A stretch of 64,000 nucleotides of DNA, taken from NCBI RefSeq assembly GCF_014656415.1, contig NZ_BNCJ01000004.1, positions 1 through 64,000 of the forward strand, given 5' to 3'. The number at the start of each line of letters is the position of its first letter. Position 1 is the first letter of the stretch. Below the pieces are notes generated by a model that saw only the letters and a program-made list of their open reading frames with translations, was not told the DNA's origin and ran no database searches. The DNA is from Seohaeicola zhoushanensis (GTDB lineage: Bacteria; Pseudomonadota; Alphaproteobacteria; Rhodobacterales; Rhodobacteraceae). The translations under genes and the position numbers were made by a program. Shown one piece after another: positions 9,550-17,888 of the stretch.

Positions 9550-10449
9550 TCAGGCCAGGCCGTTTTGCCTCATGAAGGCGGCCAGGCGCGCCTGCTGGTT
9601 GTCGGTCAGCGGCCAGGCCGAGGGCGGGCGGGTTGCGCCGCAATCCTCGCCCATCAGCTTCAGCGCGGACTTGACGCCGGTGACATTGGTGCCGCCCATC
9701 TCCTCGGCGCGGATGTCCTCGAAGACGGTCATGCCGGCGATCAGGCGGTTGGCCTCGTCATAGTCGCCCTTGTCCAAAGCAGCGTGGATGGCCACCGAGC
9801 GCGCGGGCCAGACGTTGATGAGCCCCGATGTGAAACCGCGCGCGCCGACGGCGTAGAGCGGCGGGGCCCAGACCTCGGCCAGCCCGCCGACCCAAATGAT
9901 GTGGTCGGGCGCGGCTTCCATTGCAGCCTTGAGCTTCAGAGGGTTGGGCGTGGCCCATTTGACGCCGGCAACACCGGGCACTGCGCAGATCTCGGCGATG
10001 GCTGCGGTGCCGATCAGGTCGTTGCGCAGGTAGAGCATCAGCGGCGTGCCGTCGCCTGCCTCGGCGATACGGGCGACATAGTCGCGCAGGCCGCGCGGGC
10101 TGACGAAGGGATCGGGCGGCTGGTGTACCATCAGCGCATCCGCGCCAAGCGAGGCGGCATGGGCGGCGGCGCGGCTGGCCTCGCGGATGCCGCGGCCGAT
10201 GCCGCAGACCAGCGGGACGCGGCCGTTGATCTGCGCGGCGGCGGCCTCGGCGAAGCGGCGCGCCTCGACCTCGTCCAGCGCGTAGAATTCGCCGGTATTG
10301 CCATTGGCGACGAGGATATGCACCCCGGCGCCGATGGCGCGGTCGACGATGGGAGACAGGCGGTCGGTCGCCAGTTCGCCGTCCTCGTCGAAGGGCGCGA
10401 CGAGGATGCCGGAGATGCCGCGCAGGGCGGTCTTCAGGTCATGCGGCAT
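9550..10449 (-). CDS. Dihydrodipicolinate synthase (DapA)-family lyase/dehydratase
   Basis: TIM-barrel Schiff-base enzyme of 299 residues. The Schiff-base lysine is K164 (GVKWATPN), the catalytic tyrosine Y140 (LMLYLRND) and the carboxylate-binding loop GNTGEF is at 50-55. Its start overlaps the stop of the IlvD-type dehydratase (TGATG), so the two are co-translated. That partnership points to sugar-acid breakdown, for example dehydration or aldol cleavage of a 2-keto-3-deoxy sugar acid, rather than lysine synthesis. The sequence does not settle which of KDG/KDA dehydratase or aldolase it is. Confidence 0.85.
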   Translation of the reverse strand: MPHDLKTALRGISGILVAPFDEDGELATDRLSPIVDRAIGAGVHILVANGNTGEFYALDEVEARRFAEAAAAQINGRVPLVCGIGRGIREASRAAAHAASLGADALMVHQPPDPFVSPRGLRDYVARIAEAGDGTPLMLYLRNDLIGTAAIAEICAVPGVAGVKWATPNPLKLKAAMEAAPDHIIWVGGLAEVWAPPLYAVGARGFTSGLINVWPARSVAIHAALDKGDYDEANRLIAGMTVFEDIRAEEMGGTNVTGVKSALKLMGEDCGATRPPSAWPLTDNQQARLAAFMRQNGLA

Positions 10450-12182
10450 CAGTTGATCTCCGGTTCCGGGACCGGCGCGCCGAAATCGGTGCGCAGGAAG
10501 TCGAAGTCGCAACCCTTGTCGGCCTGTTCGACGTGCTGCGAGAACATCTTGCCGTAACCGCGTTCATAGCGCGGCGGCGGCGCGGTCCAGTCGGCCTTGC
10601 GTGCGTCGAGTTCCGCGTCCGAGAGCGCGACGTTCAGGCTGCGGTTCGGGATGTCGAGCTCGATGATGTCGCCGGTCCGGATCATCGCGAGCGGGCCGCC
10701 GATGAAGGCCTCGGGCGCGACATGCAGGATGCAGGCGCCATACGAGGTGCCGGACATCCGCGCATCCGACAGGCGCACCATGTCGCGCACCCCCTGCTTC
10801 AGCAGCGCCTTCGGCATCGGGATCATGCCCCATTCCGGCATTCCGGGGCCGCCGAGCGGACCGGCGTTGCGCAGCACCAGAACGTGGTCCGGGGTCATCG
10901 GGTAGTTCTCGTCGTTGATGATGGTCTTCAGATCGGCATAGCTGTCGGCGACGATGGCTGGGCCGCGATGGGTCTGGAAGCGCGGGTCCATCGCCGCTGG
11001 CTTGATTACCGCCCCATCAGGCGCGAGGTTGCCCTTCAGCACGGCCAGCGAGCCCTCGTGGTAGACCGGGTTCGAGAGCGGGCGGATCACGTCGGGGTTG
11101 TAGTTCACCGCCGCCGCGATGCCTTCGCCCAGCGACTTGCCGGTGACGGTCATCACCGACAGGTCGAGCTTGTCGCCCAGTTCCTTCATCAGCGCGGGCA
11201 GGCCGCCGGCATAGAAGAAGTCCTCCATCAGATACTCTTTGCCCGAGGGCCGGATATTCGCCAGCACCGGGGTCGTGCGCCCGATGGTGTCGAGGTGGTC
11301 GAGCTCCAGCGGGATGCCGGCGCGGCGGGCCATGGCGATCAGGTGGATGATTGCGTTGGTCGAACAGCCGGTGGCCATGGCCACGGTGACGGCGTTGCGG
11401 GTGGCCTGCCATGTCACGATCTTGTCGGGCGTCAGGTCCTCCCAGACCATTTCCACCGCGCGGCGGCCGCAGGCGGCGGCCATGCGCTTGTGGCCCGCAT
11501 CCGGCGCGGGGATCGAGGATGCGCCGGGTAGCGTCAGGCCGAAACCCTCGGCAATCGACATCATGGTCGAGGCGGTGCCCATCGTCATGCAGGTGCCGTA
11601 GCTGCGGGCGATGCCGCCCTGCACGCCGTCCCATTGCTCCTTGCCGATGGTGCCGGCGCGGCGCTCGTCCCAGTATTTCCAGACATCGGTGCCCGAACCG
11701 AGCTTTTCGCCCGCGTAGTTGCCGCGCAGCATTGCGCCGGCGGGCATGAAGATGAACGGCACCCCGGCGCTGAGCGCGCCCATCACCAGTGCCGGCGTGG
11801 ACTTGTCGCAGCCGCCCAGCAGCACCGCCCCGTCTATGGGATGGGCGCGGATGGTCTCCTCGACCTCCAGCGCGCCCATGTTGCGATAGAGCATCGAGGT
11901 GGGTTTCAGGAATTGCTCCGAGAAGGAATGCACCGGCATCTCGACCGGGGTGCCTCCTGCCGCCAGCACGCCTTTCTTCACGAACTCGGCCCGGTCGCGC
12001 AGGTGATGGTGGCAGGGCGAGAGGTCCGACCAGGTGTTGATCACCGCGATGACCGGCTTGCCTTCCCAGTCCTCCGGGTTCCAGCCCATCTGCATCGCGC
12101 GGCTGCGGTGCCCCATGCTGCGCAGGTCGTCGGGCGCGAACCACCGTGCCGAGCGGAGGTCTTCCGGTTTCTTGCGCGTCAT
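10449..12182 (-). CDS. IlvD/Edd-family sugar-acid dehydratase (arabinonate-dehydratase-like)
   Basis: Iron-sulfur dehydratase of 577 residues. Cluster ligands C57 (SPCHHH), C125 (GGCDKSTP) and C198 (YGTCMTMGTASTM) are intact; D126-K127 matches the Mg/carbamylated-lysine site. The N-terminal RSARWFAPDDLRSMGHRSR segment is typical of the pentonate/hexonate dehydratase branch (for example L-arabinonate dehydratase) rather than biosynthetic IlvD. It would form a 2-keto-3-deoxy sugar acid for the DapA-type enzyme encoded downstream. No sugar dehydrogenase, lactonase or transporter gene lies beside it. Regulation is probably by the divergent GntR/FCD protein. Confidence 0.88.
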   Translation of the reverse strand: MTRKKPEDLRSARWFAPDDLRSMGHRSRAMQMGWNPEDWEGKPVIAVINTWSDLSPCHHHLRDRAEFVKKGVLAAGGTPVEMPVHSFSEQFLKPTSMLYRNMGALEVEETIRAHPIDGAVLLGGCDKSTPALVMGALSAGVPFIFMPAGAMLRGNYAGEKLGSGTDVWKYWDERRAGTIGKEQWDGVQGGIARSYGTCMTMGTASTMMSIAEGFGLTLPGASSIPAPDAGHKRMAAACGRRAVEMVWEDLTPDKIVTWQATRNAVTVAMATGCSTNAIIHLIAMARRAGIPLELDHLDTIGRTTPVLANIRPSGKEYLMEDFFYAGGLPALMKELGDKLDLSVMTVTGKSLGEGIAAAVNYNPDVIRPLSNPVYHEGSLAVLKGNLAPDGAVIKPAAMDPRFQTHRGPAIVADSYADLKTIINDENYPMTPDHVLVLRNAGPLGGPGMPEWGMIPMPKALLKQGVRDMVRLSDARMSGTSYGACILHVAPEAFIGGPLAMIRTGDIIELDIPNRSLNVALSDAELDARKADWTAPPPRYERGYGKMFSQHVEQADKGCDFDFLRTDFGAPVPEPEIN

Positions 12183-12377
12183 GGCTGCCCGCCCCGGCGC
12201 ATCGGCGGCCTTGCCTTAGGCTTGGAGGGCCGCGGCGCGCCCGCGGGGACGTCGCAGGGGGCGTGTTCGGTCATGTCAGTCTCCCCGATGCAGGCGGTCG
12301 GGCAGGTCGGGATCCGCATTCCAGCCGCCCCATGGGCGGTCGGGCATTGGCCGCCTCGCCTCGCAAGCCTTTCAGGA

Positions 12378-12407
12378 TTTGCTATATTAGCATATCAATT
12401 GGGTCAA
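12378..12407 (-). promoter_or_regulatory. AT-rich promoter/operator candidate for the ilvD-type gene
   Basis: On the minus strand TTGACC (12407-12402) is followed by an AT-rich spacer that includes ATAT-TAGC-ATAT symmetry (plus strand 12384-12395) and then TAGCAA. This 30-base patch is the only AT-rich segment in the 371-base divergent region, suggesting a GntR-blocked promoter. Confidence 0.4.
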
Positions 12408-12490
12408 GCGGCGGCGACCCGTGGCGCGGATGCCGGCATCGGCGGCAAAGGGCCTTTGCCGCGCGCCGGGAGTGGTGCAAGCGCCGCCGG

Positions 12491-12507
12491 GCGCCTATGA
12501 TGGGCGC
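12491..12507 (+). promoter_or_regulatory. Candidate -10 region of the GntR gene
   Basis: TATGAT (12496-12501) resembles a -10 box and is flanked by a GCGCC/GGCGC inverted repeat. It lies about 50 bases before the GntR start. No clear -35 box is visible. The remainder of 12183-12553 holds nothing else I can support. Confidence 0.3.
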
Positions 12508-12553
12508 AAGCAGCGCGGCGCCAGCCTGGGCCGCCGGCAGGAACGGAACCGTC

Positions 12554-13291
12554 ATGTCCCTGGAATACGCCTACCGCCCCGGCACCAGCGAGACCGGCCA
12601 AGGCGGTGTCGCCGCCGTCTCGGCGGCGCAGCGGGTCTACGATGCGCTGCGCCGGCAGATCATCGGCCTCGAGATGCCGCCCGGCACCGTTCTTGCGCGC
12701 AACGAACTCACCCTGCGGTTCGGTGTCAGCCAGACCCCGATCCGCGAGGCGCTGCAGAAGCTGGAACAGGACGGTCTGGTGCGGATCTATCCGCAGTCGC
12801 GCACCGTGGTGCGGCGGATCGACGTGAAGCAACTCTACGAGACCCACTTCCTGCGCGTGGCGGTGGAATGCGAGGTGGTGCGCAGGCTGGCGGCGGCGCA
12901 GAGGCCCGATGTCATCAAGCGCGCCCGCGCCATCGTGCAGATGCAGAACGCGCTGGTCGGCGATATCGCGCAGATGGACATGTACAACGACCTCGACCGC
13001 ACCTTCCACCAGACGCTCTATCGCGGCGTCGGGGTCGGGGCGATCCAGGAACTGGTGGGCAGCAAGCTCGGCCACCTGGCGCGCTGCCAGCGGATGGAAC
13101 TGCCCAAGAAGGGCAAGATGGCCGATATCGTCGAGGCCCATACCGCGATCCTGGAAGCCATCGAGAGCGGTGACCCCGAGGCGGCGGACCAGGCCATGCG
13201 CCGGCACCTGTCGGGCACCATCAGCCGGGTCGACGACCTGCGCGCGGAACGGCCCGAGTATTTCACCCAGGACGACAACCTCTACCGCTGA
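12554..13291 (+). CDS. GntR-family transcriptional regulator with FCD domain
   Basis: Ligand-responsive DNA-binding protein of 245 residues. A winged helix-turn-helix (about 24-90, with FGVSQTPIREAL recognition helix) precedes an all-helical FCD domain (about 95-230). The FCD metal/ligand residues D148, H152, H196 and H218 are recognisable (DRTFHQ, EAHTAIL, RRHL). I use ATG 12554 (MSLEYAYRPG) because AGGAA precedes it. It lies between the divergent ilvD-dapA pair and the downstream coxMSL genes and could control both; relatives usually repress sugar-acid catabolism. Confidence 0.9.
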   Translation: MSLEYAYRPGTSETGQGGVAAVSAAQRVYDALRRQIIGLEMPPGTVLARNELTLRFGVSQTPIREALQKLEQDGLVRIYPQSRTVVRRIDVKQLYETHFLRVAVECEVVRRLAAAQRPDVIKRARAIVQMQNALVGDIAQMDMYNDLDRTFHQTLYRGVGVGAIQELVGSKLGHLARCQRMELPKKGKMADIVEAHTAILEAIESGDPEAADQAMRRHLSGTISRVDDLRAERPEYFTQDDNLYR

Positions 13292-13420
13292 GCCCGGCGG
13301 CCTCGACGCAATTCTTTGCCCAATGGTCCTGCTTTCGCTTGCACCTTCGCGGCGGGCATTGCTTGATCGTGGGGTACCTAGGCCCGGGGCAGACTCGCCC
13401 GGGCGCGGAAAGGAGGCAAC

Positions 13421-14242
13421 ATGCGCTATCACACTCCATCGACATTTGAAGACGCGGCGCGCGTCTCGGCCGGGGCAGGGGGCGTGACGCGGTTCCTCGC
13501 CGGCGGCACCGACGTTCTGGTGCAACTGCGCGCCGGGCTGGTGACGCCGGATGACCTGATCGACATCAAGCACATTCCCGGCGTGCGCGACATCCAGCGC
13601 ACCGCTGAAGGCGGCTGGCGCATCGGCGTTGCCGTTCCGGGCATCGCGCTGGGCCGCCATGCGGAATTGTCGGCCGACTGGCCGGGCGTGGTCGAGGGGA
13701 TGGAGCTGGTCGGCTCGACCCAGGTGCAGGGCCGCGCGACGCTGACCGGCAACCTCTGCAACGGCTCTCCCGCCGCCGACGGCGTGCCGGGGCTGGTCGC
13801 GGCCAGTGCCATGGTCACGGTGGTCGGGCCGGAAGGCACCCGCGAGGTAGCGGTCGCCGATATCCCGACCGGACCGGGCAAGACCTCGCTGAAGAAAGGC
13901 GAGCTGATCGCGGCGATCACCCTGCCGCCGCGCGGCAAGAACGGCGGCGATGCCTACCTGCGCTTCATCCCGCGCACCGAGATGGACATTGCCGTGGTCG
14001 GCTGCGCCGTCAGCCTGACGGTCGAGGGCGACAGGATCGCCTCGGCCCGGGTCGCGCTGGGCGCGGTGGCGCCAACGGTGGTGCTGGTGCCCGAAGCGGC
14101 GTCGGCCATCGAGGGCAGCACGCTGGACGAGGCCGCGCTGGAGCGCCTGGCGGCGGCGGGCAGCCGATCGACGACAAGCGGGGCACCGTCGCTTTCCGCA
14201 CCGAAGTCGCGGGGGTGCTGGCCAAGCGCGCCGCCCGCATAG
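13421..14242 (+). CDS. FAD-binding subunit of a molybdenum hydroxylase (CoxM-type), C-terminus frameshifted
   Basis: Medium subunit of a xanthine-dehydrogenase-family enzyme, passing electrons from the iron-sulfur subunit to FAD. FAD-binding motifs AGGTDVL and TLTGNLCNGSPAAD are present. AAAGGAGG gives a strong ribosome site. As read, the frame closes at 14242 with a nonsense tail after about residue 247. The expected C-terminal sequence (DDKRGTVAFRTEVAGVLAKR and onward) continues in another frame from 14161 and ends at a TGA overlapping the next gene's ATG at 14274. The shift is equivalent to one missing base in the tract CGGCGGCGGGC near 14151-14161. Whether this is a real mutation or an assembly error cannot be decided here. 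Confidence 0.85.
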   Translation: MRYHTPSTFEDAARVSAGAGGVTRFLAGGTDVLVQLRAGLVTPDDLIDIKHIPGVRDIQRTAEGGWRIGVAVPGIALGRHAELSADWPGVVEGMELVGSTQVQGRATLTGNLCNGSPAADGVPGLVAASAMVTVVGPEGTREVAVADIPTGPGKTSLKKGELIAAITLPPRGKNGGDAYLRFIPRTEMDIAVVGCAVSLTVEGDRIASARVALGAVAPTVVLVPEAASAIEGSTLDEAALERLAAAGSRSTTSGAPSLSAPKSRGCWPSAPPA

Positions 14243-14274
14243 CCTATGACCGGGCCAGGGGGGCCACCGCATGA
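14161..14274 (+). other. Displaced C-terminal reading frame of the CoxM-type gene
   Basis: Thirty-seven codons in a frame different from the upstream gene encode the canonical end of a CoxM subunit (QPIDDKRGTVAF, then GVLAKRAARIAYDRAR). The stop overlaps the start of the small subunit as ATGA, exactly as expected for an intact coxMSL operon, which supports a recent frameshift. Confidence 0.8.
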
Positions 14275-14750
14275 GCAAGATCCACGTTACCACCACCGTC
14301 AACGGCGACGAGACCGAGTTCCTCTGCGATCCGCGAGAGACGCTGCTCGACTGCCTGCGCAACCAGCTTGACCTGACCGGCGCCAAGGAAGGCTGCGGCA
14401 CCGGCGACTGCGGCGCCTGTTCCGTCACCATGGACGGCACGCTGGTCTGTTCCTGCCTCGTCCTCGGCGTCGAGGCGCAGGGCAAGACCATCGAGACCAT
14501 CGAGGGCATGGCCGCAGGCGGCGAACTGCACCCGCTGCAGCGCCAGTTCATCGAACATGCCGCGCTGCAATGCGGGATCTGCACGCCCGGCATCCTGGTC
14601 GCCGCGAAGAACCTGCTCGAAACCAACCCCGACCCGACCGAGACCGAGATCCGCTATTGGCTGGCCGGCAACCTCTGCCGCTGCACCGGCTATGACAAGA
14701 TCGTGCGCGCGGTGCAGGCCGCCGCCGCCGAGATGAGGGAGACCGCCTGA
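14271..14750 (+). CDS. [2Fe-2S] small subunit of a molybdenum hydroxylase (CoxS-type)
   Basis: Electron-transfer subunit of 159 residues holding two [2Fe-2S] clusters. The plant-ferredoxin-like N-terminal cluster motif [13 protein letters not shown] is at 41-52, and the helical C-terminal domain has QCGICTPG and [11 protein letters not shown]. Both cysteine sets are complete. It overlaps the CoxM stop (ATGA) and the CoxL start (TGATG), so the three subunits are translationally coupled. Confidence 0.95.
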   Translation: MSKIHVTTTVNGDETEFLCDPRETLLDCLRNQLDLTGAKEGCGTGDCGACSVTMDGTLVCSCLVLGVEAQGKTIETIEGMAAGGELHPLQRQFIEHAALQCGICTPGILVAAKNLLETNPDPTETEIRYWLAGNLCRCTGYDKIVRAVQAAAAEMRETA

Positions 14751-17002
14751 TGCCCAAGGATGAACTGAAGGCCGGCTACAAGCTGATCGGCACCCGACCC
14801 AACCGCCCTGACGGGCTCGACAAGGTCACCGGCCGCGCCCGCTATGGCGCCGATTTCTCGGTGCCGAACATGCTCTGGGCCGCGGTGGTGCGTTCGCCCC
14901 ATGCCCATGCGAAGATCTTGAAGATCGACGCCAGCAAGGCGCTGGCACTGCCCGGCGTCAAGGCAGTGGTGACCCGCGCCGACCTGCCCACGGGCCTCAG
15001 TGGCGAGGACTTGAACCTGCAGGACAACACGCTGGCCGGGGACGTGGCGCTCTATGACGGCCATGCGGTCGCCGCCGTGGCCGCGACCTCGGCGCTGATC
15101 GCGCAGGACGCGGCGCGGTTGATCGAGGTGGAATACGAGGTGCTGCCCCATGTGATCGACGTCGATGATGCGATGCGCATGGATGCGCCGGTGGTGCAGG
15201 AAGGCGCGGCGGATCACACCGTTCCGGAAGGCTCGCCGCCCAACGTGGCGCGCTGTCTCGATTTCGGTCACGGCGATGTCGAGGCGGGTTTCGCCGAGGC
15301 CGACCTGGTGATGGAAAACACCTATCGCACCGAGGCGACGCACCAGGGCTATATCGAACCCCATGCCTGCGTCGGCCAGCTGGGCGAGGACGGCAAGGGC
15401 GAGATGTGGGTCTGCACCCAGGGCCACTGGTACATCCGCCGGATGAGCGCGGCGGTGCTGGGCATCGAGGCGGCGCAGCTGCGGGTAACCCCTTCGGAAA
15501 TCGGCGGCGGCTTTGGCGGCAAGACGACGATCTTCTCGGAACCGATCGCGCTGGCGCTGTCGCGCAAGGCGGGCGGGCGCCCGGTCAAGCTGGTGATGAG
15601 CCGGGCCGAGGTGCTGCGGGCGACGGGGCCGACGGCCTCGGCCTCGATGGACGTCAAGATCGGCATGAAGAAGGACGGCACCATGACCGCCGCCTCGGCG
15701 GTGTTCCGGATGCAGGGCGGCGCCTTTGTCGGCATGTCGCCGGTGGGCGAGGCGCTGAGCTGTGCCTTTGCCTGCTACAACATCCCGGCGATCCATCACG
15801 AGGGCTACGAGGTGCTGGCAAACCGGCCCAAGGCCGCCGCCTACCGCGCGCCCGGCTCGCCCATGGCGGCCTTCGCGGTCGAGAGCCTGGTTGACGAGAT
15901 GTGCCGCGCGCTGGGCCTCGACCCGATCGAGGTGCGCCTGAAGAACGGCGCCCGCGAGGGGACCAAGGCGAGCTATGGCCCGAAATACAAGCAGATCGGC
16001 CTGGTCGAGACGCTAGAGGCGGCCAGGGCGCATCCGAACTACCAGGTGAAGCTTGGCCCCAACCAGGGCCGCGGCGTCGCCTCGGGCTTCTGGTTCAATC
16101 ATGGCGGCGAGACCTCGGTTTCGGTCGCGCTGGGCGAGGACGGGACCGTGACGGTCTCGATCGGCACGCCGGACATCGGCGGGCTGCGCGCCTCGGTCGG
16201 GCTGATGACGGCCGAGACCTATGGCATCCCCTACGAGGACGTGCGGGTGAACGTGGTCGAGACCGGCGCGCTGGGCGTCAACGAACCGACCCACGGCAGC
16301 CGGGCGACCTTTGCCAACGGCAAGGCGCTGGTCGAGGCGGCGAACCAGACCATCAAGGAAATGTGCAAGCGCGCGGCGAAGAAGTGGGGCATCGAGCCCG
16401 AGGCGGTCGAATGGGCCGACGGCGCGGCGCGCCCGGCCGGTGACAACGCCGGGAAGTTCCCGCCGATGACCATCGGCGAGATCGCCGCCGGCATGGGCGC
16501 GAGCGGCGGGCCCATCGCCGGGCACCACGAGGTGACCATGGGCGGCGCGGGCGCGAGCTTTGGCACCCATGTCGTCGATGTCGAGGTCGACCCCGAGACC
16601 GGGCGCACCACCATCCTGCGCTACCTGGTGGTGCAGGACGCCGGCCGCGCGATCCACCCGGCCTATGTCGAGGGCCAGTACCAGGGCGGCGCGGCGCAGG
16701 GCATCGGCTGGGCGCTTAACGAGGAGTATGTCTATGGCAAGGACGGCCGTCTGCAGAACCCGGTCTTCCTCGACTACCGCGTGCCGGTCGCCTCGGACCT
16801 GCCGATGATCGACACGGTCATCGTCGAGGTGCCGAACCCCGGCCACCCATATGGCGTGCGCGGCGTCGGCGAGACCGGGATCACCCCGCCGCTGCCGGCC
16901 GTCGCCAACGCGGTGGCCGCCGCCACCGGCGCGCGCATCCGCCACCTGCCGCTGAGCCCGCCCAAGGTGCTGGCGGCGATGAAGGCGTCGCGGGATGGTT
17001 GA
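14750..17002 (+). CDS. Molybdopterin-binding large subunit, xanthine dehydrogenase family (CoxL-like)
   Basis: Catalytic subunit of 750 residues that hydroxylates a carbon centre using Mo-cytosine or Mo-pterin dinucleotide. The Mo-site loop GGGFGGKTT, the mid-protein motif AYRAPGSPMAAF and the C-terminal GVGETGITPPLPAVANAV with the base-like glutamate are present. It lacks the AYRCSFR active-site loop of true CO dehydrogenase, so it is not a CODH. It is more likely an aldehyde oxidase or N-heterocycle hydroxylase. The following MoaD-like gene overlaps its 3' end by 8 bases. Confidence 0.92.
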   Translation: MPKDELKAGYKLIGTRPNRPDGLDKVTGRARYGADFSVPNMLWAAVVRSPHAHAKILKIDASKALALPGVKAVVTRADLPTGLSGEDLNLQDNTLAGDVALYDGHAVAAVAATSALIAQDAARLIEVEYEVLPHVIDVDDAMRMDAPVVQEGAADHTVPEGSPPNVARCLDFGHGDVEAGFAEADLVMENTYRTEATHQGYIEPHACVGQLGEDGKGEMWVCTQGHWYIRRMSAAVLGIEAAQLRVTPSEIGGGFGGKTTIFSEPIALALSRKAGGRPVKLVMSRAEVLRATGPTASASMDVKIGMKKDGTMTAASAVFRMQGGAFVGMSPVGEALSCAFACYNIPAIHHEGYEVLANRPKAAAYRAPGSPMAAFAVESLVDEMCRALGLDPIEVRLKNGAREGTKASYGPKYKQIGLVETLEAARAHPNYQVKLGPNQGRGVASGFWFNHGGETSVSVALGEDGTVTVSIGTPDIGGLRASVGLMTAETYGIPYEDVRVNVVETGALGVNEPTHGSRATFANGKALVEAANQTIKEMCKRAAKKWGIEPEAVEWADGAARPAGDNAGKFPPMTIGEIAAGMGASGGPIAGHHEVTMGGAGASFGTHVVDVEVDPETGRTTILRYLVVQDAGRAIHPAYVEGQYQGGAAQGIGWALNEEYVYGKDGRLQNPVFLDYRVPVASDLPMIDTVIVEVPNPGHPYGVRGVGETGITPPLPAVANAVAAATGARIRHLPLSPPKVLAAMKASRDG

Positions 17003-17240
17003 GGTCAACCTCTGGTCGGGGCTGCGCCGCTTCACCGATGGCGCGCAGGTGGTGACGGTGGAGGCCTCGACCGTGGGCGAGATGCTGGATGCGCTTGTGA
17101 AGGCGCATCCGGGCCTCGAGCCCTTCTTCGCCGATGGCGTCACCGTGGCGATCGATGGCGAGGTGGTGACAGCGCAGAACGATGCGCCGGTCACAGCCGA
17201 GAGCGAGGTCTTCCTGATGCAGCGGTTGAAGGGCGGCTGA
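16995..17240 (+). CDS. MoaD/ThiS-family ubiquitin-like sulfur carrier with C-terminal Gly-Gly
   Basis: Small beta-grasp protein of 81 residues ending in RLKGG. The C-terminal diglycine is the residue pair adenylated and thiocarboxylated in MoaD/ThiS proteins. It begins inside the 3' end of the large Mo-subunit gene and is thus a fourth member of this operon. A dedicated molybdopterin-synthase small subunit is one possibility; a sulfur donor for sulfuration of this Mo-enzyme is another. No MoaE or MoeB homologue is adjacent. Confidence 0.82.
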   Translation: MVEVNLWSGLRRFTDGAQVVTVEASTVGEMLDALVKAHPGLEPFFADGVTVAIDGEVVTAQNDAPVTAESEVFLMQRLKGG

Positions 17241-17246
17241 GGGGGC

Positions 17247-17323
17247 GGCGGGGTGAACCCCGCCCTACGCCTTGCACGGGGGGCCGCGCTCGTGGCCACC
17301 GTTGAAGGGGGGCTTTGCCCCCC
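17247..17323 (+). terminator. Tandem hairpins after the coxMSL operon
   Basis: Two GC-rich hairpins follow the stop: GGCGGGG/CCCCGCC (17247-17264, loop TGAA) and GGGGGGC/GCCCCCC (17307-17323, loop TTT). They lie between convergent genes and could end transcription from either side. No long T tract follows. Confidence 0.55.
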
Positions 17324-17340
17324 GCCGCCCGTTCCGGGCG

Positions 17341-17369
17341 ACTCCCCCCGAGTATTTTGGAAGAAGAGA
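17341..17369. repeat. Intergenic repeat with GAGTATTTT core (copy 1)
   Basis: The sequence ending in CCCCCGAGTATTTTGGAAG downstream of a C/G-rich hairpin resembles a second copy near 59825-59860. The hairpin-plus-GAGTATTTT arrangement looks like a small dispersed intergenic element of this genome. Confidence 0.4.
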
Positions 17370-17371
17370 AA

Positions 17372-17761
17372 TCAGGGGGCGGCGGCCATCACCTCGACCT
17401 CGACGCGGAACTCGGGGCGGGTGAAGCCCGAGACGATCAGCAGGGTCGAGGCGGGCAGGCGTGCGGTATGTCCGACAAAGGCGTCTCGGGCACGCATGTA
17501 GTCCGGGAAATCCTCGCGCGCGGTGACGAAGCCCGAGATATGGGCGACATCCGCCGGCCCCATGCCGGCCTCGGCCAGGATCGCGCGGATCGCCTCGAAG
17601 CAGAGCATGGCCTGGTCATATGCGCCTGCGGGGATGGTCTCGTCCGGGCCGATGCCGAGTTGCCCCGAGGTGCGCACAATGCGCCAGCCGGGCGGGATCT
17701 CGGTTCCGTGGGCATAGGCGCCGAAGGGCGGGCGCAGGGTCGGGGGCATCAGGGCTTTCAT
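17372..17761 (-). CDS. RidA-family (YjgF/YER057c/UK114) protein
   Basis: Small trimeric chorismate-mutase-like-fold protein of 129 residues. Family members hydrolyse reactive enamines/imines or related intermediates. The segment aligned with the RidA motif carrying the catalytic arginine reads LPASTLLIVSG here, so that arginine appears absent. The protein may therefore be of a non-deaminase Rid subgroup. It is convergent with coxMSL and divergent from the creatininase cluster, which fits a role in N-heterocycle or amide catabolism (inference). Confidence 0.88.
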   Translation of the reverse strand: MKALMPPTLRPPFGAYAHGTEIPPGWRIVRTSGQLGIGPDETIPAGAYDQAMLCFEAIRAILAEAGMGPADVAHISGFVTAREDFPDYMRARDAFVGHTARLPASTLLIVSGFTRPEFRVEVEVMAAAP

Positions 17762-17888
17762 CTCTCTCTCCGGTCCGGGCGGCAGATTAAGGCTTGCCTG
17801 AGCGGGCGGCTTCTGAAAACCTCTGCCTCACATCTCTGGCACAGATTCATCTCAGGGCCGCGTGACAACCACCTTCCGGGAGGGAGAA

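Noticed and set aside
14750-17002. Carbon monoxide dehydrogenase large subunit (coxL, form I)
   Set aside because: The subunit layout matches, but the AYRCSFR active-site loop of true CO dehydrogenase is absent (AYRAPGSP here) and no cox accessory genes follow.
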